A stretch of DNA of 64,000 nucleotides from Torymus aiolomorphi (taxonomy: Eukaryota; Arthropoda; Insecta; Hymenoptera; Torymidae), in the NCBI GenBank assembly GCA_036365515.1, contig CM070877.1, positions 115,522,011 to 115,586,010 on the forward strand, in the 5' to 3' direction. Both the position numbers and the translations under genes were made by a program. This document shows positions 23,458-34,635 of this stretch, in pieces; within the stretch, counting starts at the first letter, position 1, and every line of letters begins with the position of its first letter. Under the pieces are notes generated by a model. It did not search any database, had not been told where the DNA came from, and saw only the letters and a program-made list of their open reading frames with translations.

Positions 23458-25191
23458 GTGAGTGAGAGATAAAGAGAGGGAGAGAGAGTGAGAGGGAGAG
23501 AGAGGGAGAGAGAGGGAGAGAGAGGGAGAGAGAGAGACAGCGAGAGAAAGGCAGCCACTGAGATCAACCGGCCAGTAAGTACACCTACTATATGTAAAAA
23601 GCCGCAACGTTTCTTTTCATGTACACGGCCGGAGAGATGTCAGCAGCTACCGATACAGAGGAACGCCGTCGAAGGTAAAGAGAAGGAGAGAGAGAGAGAG
23701 GCGAGGGAACGCGCCGGTGTAGGTAACATGGCGTCCGTCGATTCGGGCTCAGCGGCGACGCAGTAGTCATCTGCGCAGCCGGGGGAGGGTCGCCACCGCG
23801 CGGGCATGGTTAGGCGGCCACGAGGCTACAGTGCACGTGGGTAGCCAGGCTCGAACGGCGAGTTGCGCGCGAGAGCGAGAAGAGAGTCAGTCTGCCGGTG
23901 CAGAGAGTAAAGCGAACAGCGTGCAAGCGACGTCGTTTCTTCTTTTGTGTGTCGAGAGATAGAGCGAGAGGAGAGAGAACGTGAGAGGAAAAAAAGAGAG
24001 AGAGGAATTGTGCGAGAAGGGTGAGAGAGTGCAGTGAAAGGAGTGGAGGAGTGCTTGCTGAGGAAAGGGGAGAAAGAAAGTTCGAGTGAAAGACAATAGG
24101 CGAGGGGGTCGAGGAGAAACAATCGGCCGGCGATCTACCTCCCGCAGGGGTTGCGTCACAGCCCGCCTTCACCGGGAGTCAGAGAGCGAGAGAAAGAGAG
24201 AGAGAGAGAGGAGGAGGAAGTAAGGGGAGAAGCAGAGGAGAAGAACGGCAGGGAGGCATCCTCGTCGGCGCGGCTATTACTTCTGCAGCATCAACTAAGG
24301 TGAGAGTGTGCGAGCGGAAGGTGCGGCGCGCATTTTCACGAATCTCGTATTCGGAAGGAAAGCGCGCGCGAGAGATTTCATCGCGCGCACCGTTGGCGCG
24401 CTCCCGGAAAACGGGCGAACATACGAAAATAAAGAGAGTGAGTGCGTGCGAGGGGGAGGAGGGTATCGCGAACCTCGTGCGGCTCGCGTTTGTGCCTCTG
24501 CGCCCGCGAGGATAAAGAGAGTGAGTGAATGAGAGGGGAGGTTTTCCGGGAATATCGTGCGTCCTGGGATCCGGAAAGTTGCGCCGGGAAGTTAAGAGAG
24601 CCAGAGAGAGCGAGTGCGAGAGATAGTGGACCCCGGTCCTGGTGCAGTTCGCGCTTCGACGAATCGCACAGTCCGGATAAAGAGAGAGAGAGCGAGTGTG
24701 AGGGGGCTTACGGCGAGTAGTGTGCGGCTCGCGCTTCCGCAAAACGCACGATTCGGATAAGGGAAGTGAGAGAGAGAGAGAGAGAGAGTGTGTGAAAGTT
24801 TGGCTCGGACGTTCCGAGCGCAACTTCGTCTCGTACTTCGGAAGTCCGCGCACCTGAGAGCGAGAGTGAACGAGCGAGAGAGAGAGAGAATGGGATAGAA
24901 GTAAGGACGGAAAGAAAGTTACGGTCTCGACCAGGGGATATAAAGGGAGGGCGTAGTAACGGGTATTCGTAGAGGCGGGGAAGGGAGTAAATTGAATGCA
25001 GTAAGTTAGCCTGTAAAGGATAGGAAATAAAGATAAATCGTATAAATTTATTCGAGTGTTTGCATGCTTTATTTTGCGCACCCTTCACCTACAATTTTCA
25101 GGTTCTTTGCCGCCCGAATGAGAACAACACGGCTGAACTCCCTTTTGGTAAGTGAATGAGAGTAGATCGAGAGTGTGAAATTTATTTGCAG
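23458..25191 (+). other. GA-rich insert with intron-like boundaries in the LINE
   Basis: It begins GTGAGTGAGAG and ends TTTATTTGCAG, i.e. consensus-like 5' and 3' splice sites, between the SGYR block and the SLAGIAPIWLLAKK block of the LINE ORF2. Inside are long GA-rich runs (23464-23560, 23680-23702, 24180-24215, 24765-24795), CpG-rich segments, an ATG followed by SAATDTEERRR and AG|GTAAAG (~23637-23680), and an exon-like 46-bp piece, 25102-25147, bounded by TTTTCAG and GTAAGT. Long minus-strand ORFs (e.g. 24179-25081) are Ser/Leu/Arg-rich by-products of the GA repeats. It may be a host 5' gene end brought in by rearrangement, or an unclassified insertion. No TSD is obvious. Confidence 0.4.
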
Positions 25192-25783
25192 TATACCGGG
25201 CAACTATAGAGTCTCGCAGGAATAGCCCCGATATGGCTACTCGCTAAGAAAAGAGGCAAAGTGTAGGAGAGGCAGCAATGAGAGGACGAGACAGCCACCC
25301 TACTAAATATCAAAAGGGAAGCCCACGTAGCCCTACTGCAAGAGTGCAAGGTGAATGGAGCGTATACCCTAAAGGCAGGTGGAGTCACACGCTTATTAGG
25401 AGCGTCAAAGAGTAGATGACCCGAGAACACGAAAGACTCGATTACTGGGTCACGCAGGCACTCAGTGGACATGGGTGCTTTGGCACCTATTTGTTTAAGT
25501 ATAAAAGGTGAAGCGAATAAGCGATTCAAGCTGCCAGGACTGTGGTGCCGAATGGGATGACGTGGAATACGCGTTTTTCCACTGCAGAGTCTACATGGAG
25601 AAGCGGGCCCAACTACAGCAGAGTATTGGCGCATCCTTAGAGCCAGAGACACTGGTCGAAATCATGCTGCGCGGACTGGAATCTTGGGACAAGATTGCGT
25701 GCTACTTCAGGTATGTAATCACCAAGAAGAGAGAAAAAGAAGAGGAGACGCAGCGAATGACGAATCACGGACCCTCGGACTAG
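25192..25783 (+). pseudogene. R1-clade ORF2 part 3: C-terminus with zinc knuckle
   Basis: After the GA-rich insert the frame gives SLAGIAPIWLLAKKRGKV, in other frames LDYWVTQALSGHGCFGTYL, and from 25508 the knuckle SCQDCGAEWDDVEYAFFHC, followed by FRYVITKKREKEEE to the stop at 25781-25783. This CCHC-type tail is typical of R1-clade ORF2. Several frameshifts are present. Confidence 0.85.
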
Positions 25784-26101
25784 AGGGAAGGAAAGGTCGC
25801 GAAGAGATGTGTTTCTGTGTGTGTGCGTGCGTGTGTGTGAATGTGCGTGTGCTGAAAAAGAAGATGAAGGCGCCCCGAAAGGGGGACATCGAAATGCGGA
25901 TAAACTGTCGAGCCCGAACCCCTAATCCCTTAACCGCAAGGCTAAGGGGATGGAAGAGTGGGGATAATGACAGCAAGGGCGACGGGTCCAGCCGATCAGA
26001 AAGTGCTCCACTGAAGGAATGCTCACGCGGTGCCGGTGGGGTTCCGGTGTCGTAGGGCCACTGGCTGGGGAGCTTGTGCCCCCCCACGCCTACTAAAAAA
26101 G
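25784..26101 (+). other. 3' UTR of the R1-clade element
   Basis: G+C-rich noncoding tail with a short (GT)n at ~25815-25850, ending CCCCCCCACGCCTACTAAAA before (CATA)n. No poly(A) tail, consistent with insertion into a microsatellite. Confidence 0.7.
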
Positions 26102-26124
26102 CATACATACATACATACATACAT
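26102..26124 (+). repeat. (CATA)n microsatellite at the 3' end of the R1-clade element
   Basis: Same unit and phase as at 14414-14459. Confidence 0.95.
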
Positions 26125-27693
26125 TCTTGCGGAATTCCCTTTTTTAGGTGGCTTGCATTTCCCGGCTATTTGAATTTAAGATTTTTTTTAATTATCGACT
26201 CGCTTGCTGTCGTACGTCTACGTAACTCCCGTTTTTGCCTGATGGGCCTCGCGACTCCCGGCTATATGGGTTTAAGAATTTTTCAAATAATCGACTCGCT
26301 TACTGTCGGATTATCAATAATAAGTTTTAATCACCTAAGTAAGCCAGTTGCGACTTGAATAAAAAAAAAGTAATCAAATAAGCTTATTCTTTGTATTTAA
26401 AGAATTTCAGAGTATCATTAAAAGTACAAACACATTTCTAAGTTTGATAGTTTTATTGGTATATTACGATACGTGTGACTTAAGGGGGTCAGACACTTTT
26501 AAAATGACGAAAAATAGAATTTTTTTTACATATTTCACTAGAAAAACACTAGTAGAAAATGTTCCAATTTGTTTCAAGGCATTATTTATTTTTGTTTTAA
26601 GGATATACACAAAACACCGATAACGCTTTTCATTTGTTTTTTGTTCAAATTACACTTTTCCCCTTGTTTAGAATATTTATATAATCGTACATTGATTTCT
26701 ACTAATTTTTTCTTGATTTCTCTGGTCTTAATATACTCAAAATTCTCATTTCAAATATCTATATATACTGTATAAAATCCAAAAATAATATTTTAACTAT
26801 TAATATAGAGATAAAAGATAAATAATATAATTTATGAACATTTTTGGGATTTTTCACATAAATAAAGTATTTGAATTTGAAACTTATAGCAGTTAAGTTG
26901 GCACCGTAACAACCTGACTTATCGACAGTCACTTATTCCTTTATTGTAATATATATAGATATATAAAAGTCAGTGCTAGTATCAGTGTAAACATGCATAG
27001 CTGTCATTTCACATTCATATAACTACTGTGATATAAGCAGCTTCTGTATACAAAGTGTTGATCTTAGTTTTCATTTTTTGCGATTTTTTGCATTCGTGAA
27101 CGGGTTCTCGAGTAAACATTTAGTGTATAAGATGTGAAGGTATATTGGAAAAGTTATTGAGAGTGCAATATAAGTGTACAGTGACCGTGGAATTGAAGTT
27201 TTAGAAATAGCTTTTTAGTACATGAACAGTTATTGGAAACTTCATTCTTAAAATAACAGAGATCGATACTAAAGCAAAATTAAGTCCATACTGACTCTTA
27301 CAAAAAAAATTTAGTGTACAGATTCAAATCAATTTGGAAAGGAAGTGAAAGATGTGCTATTGTGTAGAAAAATATTATGGAACCTTCGCTTCTGCCAGAA
27401 AGCTACCATTATTAACCAACGACTGAATCTCAATATGATATAATTGTCATATTATTTACTGAAGTGAAATCTGTTATGCACTGTAATAAATAAATATATG
27501 TATTAGTCGTATTCTCTTTATTATATCAGACATTAAAAGAAGATCAGTGTAGGAGTGTTGCTGCTATAAACATTTCTTTTAAAAATTTGGCTATGGCGAT
27601 ACTGGCTTCATAACATGCATTAAAGATTTTAAATTTCTCAACACATTCTACATTTACTTCAATATATATAATTATGTGTAAAAAAGTTTATTA
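26125..27693. other. A+T-rich stretch, no supported gene
   Basis: A tandem pair of GGC(T/A)AT(T/A)TG..TTTAAGA.TTTTT..ATCGACTCGCTT.CTGTCG blocks lies at ~26155-26215 and ~26260-26310. A half foldback end, GTATATTACGATACGTG, is at 26459. The rest is unassigned. Confidence 0.5.
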
Positions 27694-28955
27694 TTGCGAT
27701 CTTGAATAAGTTCTCGCTGTTTTTTTGTGAAAATTGATGCTTTATTTAACGTATGTAGTAAGAAGCATGTCACTCAAAATATTGCCCATCACTAGTCACT
27801 ACTTTCTCCCATCTTTCTGGCAATTTACGGATTCCATCTCGGAAGAACTGCTCGTCTTTTGAAGCTATCCAAGAATCGACTCATTTTTTGGCATCTTCAT
27901 AAGAATGGAAGTGCTGCTCAGCCAAGCCATGAGCCTTCGACCGGAACAAGTGGTAGTTGAAAGGAGCAATGTCTGGGCTATACGGCGAGTGAGGTAGGGC
28001 ATCCCATTGAAGCGCCTCCAAAGTTTCTTTGACGACTTTTGCAACAAAATCACCTTGTCGTGTCTCTGCTCGTACAGCGGCCGTTTTTCCTTTAGGGCTC
28101 GGCTCAAACACATCAATTGTAGTCGATAGCGATCTCCCGTGATTATTTCATTCGGTTTCAGCAGTTCATAATAAATTACATCCTGCTGATCCCAACAAAT
28201 GCAGAGGAAAAGCTTCGAACCATGGATATTTGGCTTTGCGGACGATGTTGATGCATGGCCGGGCTTACCCCACGATTTTTTACACTTAGGATTATTGTAC
28301 TGTATCCACTTTTCATCGCCAGTCACGATACGATGCAAAAAACCTTTCCTTTTCTGTCGTTGAAGCAGCACTTCACACGTGAAAAAACACCGTTCGACAT
28401 CTCTCGGCCTCAACTCATACGGCACCCACTGTCCTTGCTTCTGGATCATTCCTAACGTTTTCAAACGTTTCGAAACTGTTGTCTCATCTACTCGTAATGA
28501 TTTTGCAAGTTCAGCTAGTGTCTGACATGAGTCTTCATTTAGTAATTTATCCAATTCTTCGTCTTCAAACTTTTCTGGTGCACCAGCACGTTCTTTATCT
28601 CCAAGAGCAAAATCGTTATTTTTGAAGCGTCGAAACCAGTCTCTGGATGTCGTTTCCGACAGAGCATGGTCACCATAAGTTTCAACAAGAATCCTGTGCG
28701 CTTCAGCTGCAAATTTTTTTTTAGTAAAATAGTGCAATAAAATTCCCCATAAATTCTCTTTACTTGGCCCAAAACTTGACATTTTTAGTAGTAAGAACAA
28801 AAAACGCTGTTTACACTACGGCGAACTAACATACACTTAAGTTCAAACTTACCGACAGTACTTCCTTATAAATGCGTTAGCATCTGAAATTACATACACT
28901 TAGTCCTGGTAACGCCATCTGTTAGGAAACAGCGAGAACTTATTCAAGGACCCAA
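27694..28955 (-). mobile_element. mariner transposon 1 (1262 bp)
   Basis: TIRs TTG(G/C)G(T/A)(C/T)CTTGAATAAG and on through TTCTCGCTGTTT, at 27694 and reversed at 28955, flanked by TA (27692-27693, 28956-28957). One broken transposase on the minus strand fills the element. Length is typical of mariner. Confidence 0.95.
27774..28782 (-). pseudogene. mariner transposase 1 (DD34D family)
   Basis: Starts MSSFGPSKENLWGILLHYF. A helix-turn-helix pair covers ~1-110 (FRRFKNNDFALGDKERAGAP; LAKSLRVDETTVSKRLKTLG). First catalytic Asp in VTGDEKWIQYNN. The second, expected as HDNARPH, is damaged (RHDKVI) with a frameshift beside it near 28060. The third is in PYSPDIAPFNYHLF. A TGA at 27879-27881 replaces an expected Trp before VDSWIASK, and the natural end is TGA 27774-27776. 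The enzyme would cut and paste its own element at TA. This copy is inactive. Confidence 0.92.
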
Positions 28956-29242
28956 TAAAAGTATGTTGCACTACAGGAAGATTACGTTTGACCACGCAAC
29001 AATGCTTAACTGACTGATGTAGCTATGGCTGTTGCTGCTACGTGTGCTCATACGTGTGCTCATATAGCTTACAAGTCTAAAGGACCGTAAACTGAGGTAT
29101 CAGAATATTTGTTTCAAATATAAAAGATTTTAAGCTAAAAAAAATACTTTTTTATATTCCAAGGCAGAGAAGGAGTTACAGAAGAAATAAAGAAGTATTT
29201 TAGTGATTTTATCTTTAAAGCTGTTTTCTACATAATGTAAGA

Positions 29243-29580
29243 TTTTGGGCTCTGCCGTCGACTCCAGATCCAGAAGCTGCATATATTTTGATGGGACAGG
29301 TCCTAAAATCTTGGTATTTTATATGACTATTGACTGAAGAGTTGTATGTATCCAAATTATTTAAGTAGATATTTTTTTGCGGTCAGAAACTGCTCAAAAA
29401 TTATAATTTTACTTAAATTTGAGATTTTTTAGCAATTTTTGATCGTAAAAAAATATTTACTTAAATAATTTGGATACATACAACTCTTTAGTCAATAGTC
29501 ATAAAATACCAAGATTTTAGGACCTGTCCCATCAAAATATATGGAGTTTCTGAATCTGGAGTCCACGGCAGAGCCAAAAT
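29243..29580. repeat. Foldback element, ~340 bp
   Basis: Arms 29243-~29375 and ~29450-29580 mirror each other. Shared words: TTTTGGGCTCTGCCGT, TTTTGATGGGACAGGTCCTA, GACTATTGACTGAAGAGTTG and ATGTATCCAAATTATTTAAG. The spacer is A+T-rich. No ORF. Confidence 0.9.
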
Positions 29581-29736
29581 TTAGAAATGGCCATATCTTC
29601 AGTTAAAATAAATAAAAAACTTTTTTTGGGTCTCATTTCATCATAAATTAACTATTCTCGTTCTGTCTCTATCACTCATATCTAATATTTTAGTTGGATT
29701 TAATTGATGTAAATGAGTACACACATTCAATATTAA

Positions 29737-29783
29737 ATGTACAATGTTTCGATAACTTGATTGTTATCCTTTTCAAGTACTGA
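29737..29783 (-). ncRNA. Degenerate hammerhead-like motif of PLE2
   Basis: On the minus strand: GTAC (stem I), TTGAAAA in place of the core, stem II GGATAAC...GTTATC, GAAACATT, then GTAC pairing back to stem I. The arrangement parallels PLE1 and PLE3, but the core is changed and ACGT is not kept. Confidence 0.4.
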
Positions 29784-30260
29784 AATTTATTAAAGGAGTA
29801 TTTTCTACAAGTCAATGATAATACATTCGTCACAAATAATAGTCTTACCTATATTAAATTCCATGGATTACATCGTCATAAATTTATAGCCTCGACATAA
29901 GAGTTTTTTTCCTTTTCTAAACATTAAGAAACAAAAATGAAGTTGATGTATGAATTGTTGCACAGAGGTTAGCGTCAATTAAGTATAACTGATACCTTAT
30001 AGTCATTTATAGTTAAAAATGTAACATTGCACATACTCAATAAATTGGGATAGCAATCGAATAAATTAACAAATATAAAACAACACCAATAATAAGTTAA
30101 CAGATAAAACAGCATATAATAAATTAACACAGAAACTAAACTAAAACATTCAAGAGAGTAGAATAAAAGTAAACAAGTAACTGTCAATCTAATCACATTG
30201 TGACAACAATGATACCACAGTTATATTAGACCGTTATACTTAATTGTCATAGACTAAATA

Positions 30261-31960
30261 TTATTTTCGTGATTTTAGTTTGTTGAGCAATTGCGAATAA
30301 TAACTACTTAAGTTTTGTGTATCTTCTTTTATGTTTATCGGGTTACTTTGTAGTTTTATATTAATCATCTCTGATATTAATCTTTTTCTCCAATTTTCTT
30401 CATTATCTAATATTACAGTGTTCTGAAAATCGAAATTATGTTTGAAATTTTTTACGTGTTCGTTTATAACAAATTTTTTATCATCTTTTTTCATATTCGC
30501 AATGTGCTCCTTAATCCTTGTATCTAACATCCGCTTACTTTCACCTACGTAACTAGCATCGCAGTCCTTACAGTTTATTCTATATACAATGTTAGTTCGT
30601 TCATTCGTTTTTTGTCTATCTTTACCTCTTTTTATTATACTACTAAGATTATTTTTAATTTGCGGAACTGATCTAATACCAAACTTTCTTAGATTATTTG
30701 AGACCTTTTCAAAGATATGCGGTATATACGTTAAACTTAGTATTACATTTCTTTTTACTGTTTTTCTATTGTTATCTTTACTATTATAGTTAAGCTTGTT
30801 TAGTCTTTCTTTGACATAGAAACCTATGAATCTTTCTGGATATTGGTTGTTTTTTAATAGGTTCTTAACTAAATTGATGTTTTTTTCCCAAAATTGCCTG
30901 TTAGATAGTAAAATCGCTCTATCGACTAGATTATAAACCATTGCTCTTTTTTGTGATGTTGGATGATTTGATTTAAAATTTAAAAATCTACCTGAGAAGG
31001 TAGGTTTATGATACCAATCTGTAATGATTTTGTTATTCTCTTTTATCAATAGTACTTCTAAGAAACTTATGGTATCACTTTGTTCTACTTCGTGTGTAAA
31101 TTTAAGTCTACTATGATAAGAATTGAAATTTTCAAGGACTTATTTTATTTTGTTTTTGGGAATACAAATAATAATGTCATCCACATATCTATAATAAAAC
31201 ACTGGTTTAAAATCTAGTTTTCTTATACATTCTTCTTCTAAATCTACCATTACCATATCTGCGAATAGAGGGCTTATAGGACTACCCATAGTTGATCCAT
31301 AAGTTTGTCTGTAATAGTTGCCATCAAATTGGAAAAAGGTGTTGTCCATTAAGAATTCTGATGCTTCAATTATTTTTGTTAATGGAATATTTTTGGATCT
31401 AATATGTTGATATCTTTTTTCTATACTACTAATTACAAGTTCTTTAGGAACATTTGTAAATAACGATGTCACATCCAGAGATATTATAGTGTGATCGTTT
31501 GGAATGACAATATCTTTAATCTTTTCTATTAGGTCTTGGCTATTTTTTATATAAGATTTTGGTTTTGGAATGCTATTGCGAATAAGTGTGTCTAATGTTT
31601 TTGATATTTGGTATGTTGGACTACCAACACATGATACTATGGGTCTTAAAGGTGTATCTTTTTGTGAATTTTTGGTAGTCCATATATCTTGGATAAAGTT
31701 GTATTAGTTTGAGTTAATTCGTTTTTATGGTATTTTTTATTCAGAAAATTATTGTCATTCCAATTGTTCAGTATTTTTTGTGCATTTTTTTGAAGTCTAC
31801 TAAGTGGATTTTTGGTAATTCGAGTGTAAGTTTCTTTATCAGTCAATAAGTTATTCATTTTTTGCTTGTATTGTGCATTGTCAATCGCAACAGTTACATT
31901 ACCTTTGTCAGCCATTGTGAAAAAAACATCATTACTCTTTAAAAAGGTCTTTGTTTTCTT
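30261..31960 (-). pseudogene. PLE2 reverse transcriptase + GIY-YIG endonuclease
   Basis: Minus strand: SNDVFFTMADKGNVTVAID (RT start), IYGLPKIHK, a -1 frameshift in an A-run near 31650, then RPIVSCVGSPTYQISK, IISLDVTSLFTNVP (motif A), STMGSPISPLFADMVM (motif B) and FYYRYVDDIIICI (motif C). A TAA at 31140-31142, in frame with what follows, interrupts before FLEVLLIKENNKIITDWYHK, NLVDRAILLS and the GIY-YIG domain INCKDCDASYVGESKR. The stop is at 30261-30263. In the family this protein copies the RNA at a nicked target. PLE1 is its closest relative here. Confidence 0.88.
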
Positions 31961-31969
31961 TTACCTTTT

Positions 31970-32167
31970 CTTTAAAAGTGTAGAAAACATGCTAGACACT
32001 TATGATTTCAATGTTGAAACAGGTAATTTAATTAGAAATACAGTGATTAATGGCTTAAATGAACACATGAATAGGAAAAAACATGTAACTTATGAAGATC
32101 GAATTTTTGCACAGAGGTTAGAGAAAACAAAGATCTTTTTAAAGAGTAATGATGTTTTTTTCACAAT
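31970..32167 (+). pseudogene. Inverted N-terminal piece of the PLE2 RT
   Basis: Plus-strand reading DTYDFNVETGNLIRNTVING, HVTYEDRIFAQRLEKTKIFL, then KSNDVFFT. The last words are the same as at the start of the minus-strand PLE2 frame (SNDVFFT before MADKGN), so this is the upstream coding part in reversed orientation, overlapping by 47 bp. Confidence 0.75.
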
Positions 32168-32760
32168 CGCTGCGCTCGGGCGGTAAACGCCGTGTAATAA
32201 TGAGCCACTTAAGTCACGACTATCGTATACTATTTTTTAGCTCGTGTGACATAAACCCGTCAGATTCTTATTTTATTTATTTGTGCATAGTTAATTATTA
32301 AAATTATATTGAAGTTTACATTTAACAATAAGCATTACATATGCAGACATGTTGACCGCTATTGACCGTCACGTTACGACTTTCCTTTATGATAAATAGA
32401 TTGCCTCCATGTGTGCGCGGGCTGTCTTTATTTAATTATAATTGTTAATAGTTCTTTTGTATTTAATATAATAAATAATAGTTGGAAGGTAGGGCGGTGA
32501 AGCGGTGGGGGAGGGGTGGGCGCAGCCCCCGCCTTTAACAAAGTTAATAAAAAATCAGTTAAATAAGAAAATTTCATTATATAAAATATTGTTATTATTC
32601 GATGAAGAATATTTAATACGCGTACAAAAATTATAAAATAAGATACTTTGCCATTTTTTTTTATTTTTAACAAGAAATTAAAATTTATGAAAGTGAAACG
32701 TCAAAAAGGTACATAACCTACTTCCACACCCATGTCGAAAAGTACTAGTTAATTTTATGA

Positions 32761-32871
32761 ATAGTATATTGCGCAACTAAGGAGGTAAAGACTTGGCTAG
32801 TCCAGAGCACGTGTAAATTGACACCCGAGCCGAAGGCGAGGCAAACATGTGCTCTGGGGTGGCCGTCTTTA
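32761..32871. repeat. Foldback with GCCGAAGGC apex
   Basis: Starts ATAGTATATTGCG. Arms AAAGACTTGGC...CCAGAGCAC and GTGCTCTGG...GGCCGTCTTT; apex GAGCCGAAGGCGAG at 32827-32840. Same class of end and apex as 39766 and 40508. Confidence 0.78.
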
Positions 32872-33120
32872 AATTAATAGAGTTTAAAATTGAATATTTA
32901 AAAAGCGCGCGGTTTGCTATCCGACAGCAGATGAAACTAACCTATAATATAGAGAAGTGTTATAATCATCATTTTTATTAATTTTTTATCGTTTGTCAAC
33001 TGTTTACAAAGTTTTACTTCTTTGTCTGTTTATTCTCATATGTAAAACAACATTTCAGAATAGTTTTGGTAGATAATTGGCGTTAATTACGTGCCTGTGA
33101 CTTAAGTAAATTCATTATTT

Positions 33121-33460
33121 CACGGTGTAATAATGGGCTACTTAAATCACAGGTAAGCGTGACTTAAATGCGGATTTAGGTAATACAGTGCTATAATAGT
33201 ATATTACGATACTAGTGCTTTAAGTGGCCCATTATGCAGTGGACCACTGAAGGCACTAGTCTTGTACGATATTTTATAGCACGTTTATCTAAGTCCGCTG
33301 TCACGCCTATTCATGCCTTAAGCAGTCCATTTTTTCACCGTGAGGTTAGTGCACGAGCCTAGCGAGTGTGATAAACACGGTGCAATAATCGACTACTTAA
33401 GACACGGATAAGCGTGACCTAAGTGCGGACTTAGGTCACATCGTGCTATAAAAGTTATTT
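33121..33460. repeat. Foldback of CACGGTG-CTTAAG type with an extra half copy
   Basis: 33121-33230 and 33231-33340 are inverted copies (CACGGTG(T/A)A(A/T)(T/A)AATGG, AAGCGTGAC/AGGCGTGAC, TAGTGC(T/C)TT..GTGG). A third, direct half unit lies at 33378-33460 and a partial one at ~32187-32215. GTATATTACGATAC occurs in the left arm near 33200. Confidence 0.85.
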
Positions 33461-34066
33461 TTTAAACATTATAGAAATACCCCGCAAGAAATTCATTATT
33501 CGTTTACACACTATTGTATTATATTTACTATATACATTTATAATGCTATTCTTGTAATTTTAAATAAATACCTAAGTTACTTTATATAAAACACTAATCA
33601 GTCAGTATAACAATATTCGTATTTGTACCAAATCATAATATGAAGCGCACACAGTACATATGGTACATGTGATTTACGTTTCTCTATTTTAAACAAAATG
33701 TTAAGACAAAATTCTTGCACATTAAAGCTTGATCCAAGCCAGAATTTGTGGACGAGTCTGTTGCATCATTTATGAGCTTTTAAATATCATTTATAGATTT
33801 TGCTCTAACACAGCACAGAGTATAAAATTACTTTTCACTGTAATTTGTAAACATCGCAACTGCACTTGGTAATTGATTTTTTTACATGCTGTTCTTCTTA
33901 TTCCTAGTATTTTTTTCTTCACTATCCACAACACTATTTTATAATTATTTAACAATTTTGATGGTTGATGACTGTAAACTTAATGCACGTTCTTATTGTC
34001 TTCTTCATGTCTGGTTGTCTGTTTGAATTCATAAACTTCAGTTTATACTTCTTTGGTTCATATGCA
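33461..34066. other. A+T-rich DNA, nothing recognised
   Basis: No ORF, repeat or RNA signal that I can support. Confidence 0.5.
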
Positions 34067-34070
34067 TTAA

Positions 34071-34635
34071 GGGGGTTTCACCAACGAGGCCCGAACCCAC
34101 AGAGCACAGCGCCCTGTGCGATGCGTACAGGCTCTCGCATACGCTCCCCCTCTCTTTCTGTTGAGAGTTGCTTGCTACGAGACTGAGCACAGACACCGAG
34201 AGACACCTGTCTGTGTATGCGCAGCAAGCGTGCGCGCCGGCGGCGCTCCCGCTCTCTCTCCCCTCGCCCTGCATGCGTCTCACGCACGCATGAAATCTAA
34301 CCTGATATTCCACACTTTCAATTAACGTATCTCACGAACGAGACCGCTGGGCTTTCTCAGATTTGAATGTCTTGTTCTAATAGATGTCATTAATAACATT
34401 TCAGTTTTTAGAAAAATTGCTAAGATAACTTTTCGAGTTACAAACGAAAACGTTCATTTCGCTCGGGCCGTCCCATAAGGCGCTGTGTTAAAATGCGCGA
34501 CTTTGATATTTAATATCTCGAGATCTAAACCGCTGGAAGCTTTTAGATAGAAATATCTTATAGATAATAGTATTATCAACATCTGGTTAAAATTGAGAGA
34601 AATTTCTAAGAAAAGGCGTTTTAGGTGAAACCCCC
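34071..34635. mobile_element. 565-bp nonautonomous element with TTAA target duplication
   Basis: Ends GGGGGTTTCACC and GGTGAAACCCCC, flanked by TTAA at 34067-34070 and 34636-34639. TTAA duplication is typical of piggyBac or Kolobok-type mobilisation. The left half is C+G-rich (CT-rich runs), the right half A+T-rich. No transposase; short ORFs on both strands have no motif. Confidence 0.82.

Larger units (their letters stand above)
14460..26101 (+). mobile_element. R1-clade non-LTR retrotransposon in a (CATA)n microsatellite, twice interrupted
   Basis: Order: ~150-bp 5' UTR, ORF1 (gag-like, three zinc knuckles), overlapping ORF2 (APE endonuclease, RT, C-terminal zinc knuckle), 3' UTR of ~315 bp. 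Both ends abut (CATA)n. Site choice at ACAY-type microsatellites is known for Waldo-type members of the R1 clade; the clade call rests on ORF layout and motifs, the Waldo likeness on the target. Without the insertions at 17803-22766 and 23458-25191 the element would be about 5 kb. Several nonsense and frameshift changes make it inactive. G+C and codon use are clearly higher than in the surroundings. Confidence 0.88.
29737..32167 (-). mobile_element. Penelope-like element PLE2 with inverted 5' part
   Basis: From the 3' end (29.74 kb) it runs on the minus strand through GIY-YIG and RT to ~31960. It is then joined head-to-head to a plus-strand piece (~31970-32167) that encodes the part of the RT which should lie further upstream. 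A 47-bp sequence (31914-31960 and 32121-32167 inverted) is present on both sides. Outer ends and a target duplication could not be fixed. Confidence 0.8.

Noticed and set aside
24179..25081. 300-aa minus-strand ORF rich in Ser, Leu and Arg
   Set aside because: It follows from GA/CT-rich repeats; overlapping ORFs of similar content occur in other frames and no domain is visible.
26469..26500. Third TTAA element end (TTAAGGGGGTCAGACAC)
   Set aside because: No inverted partner found within a reasonable distance.
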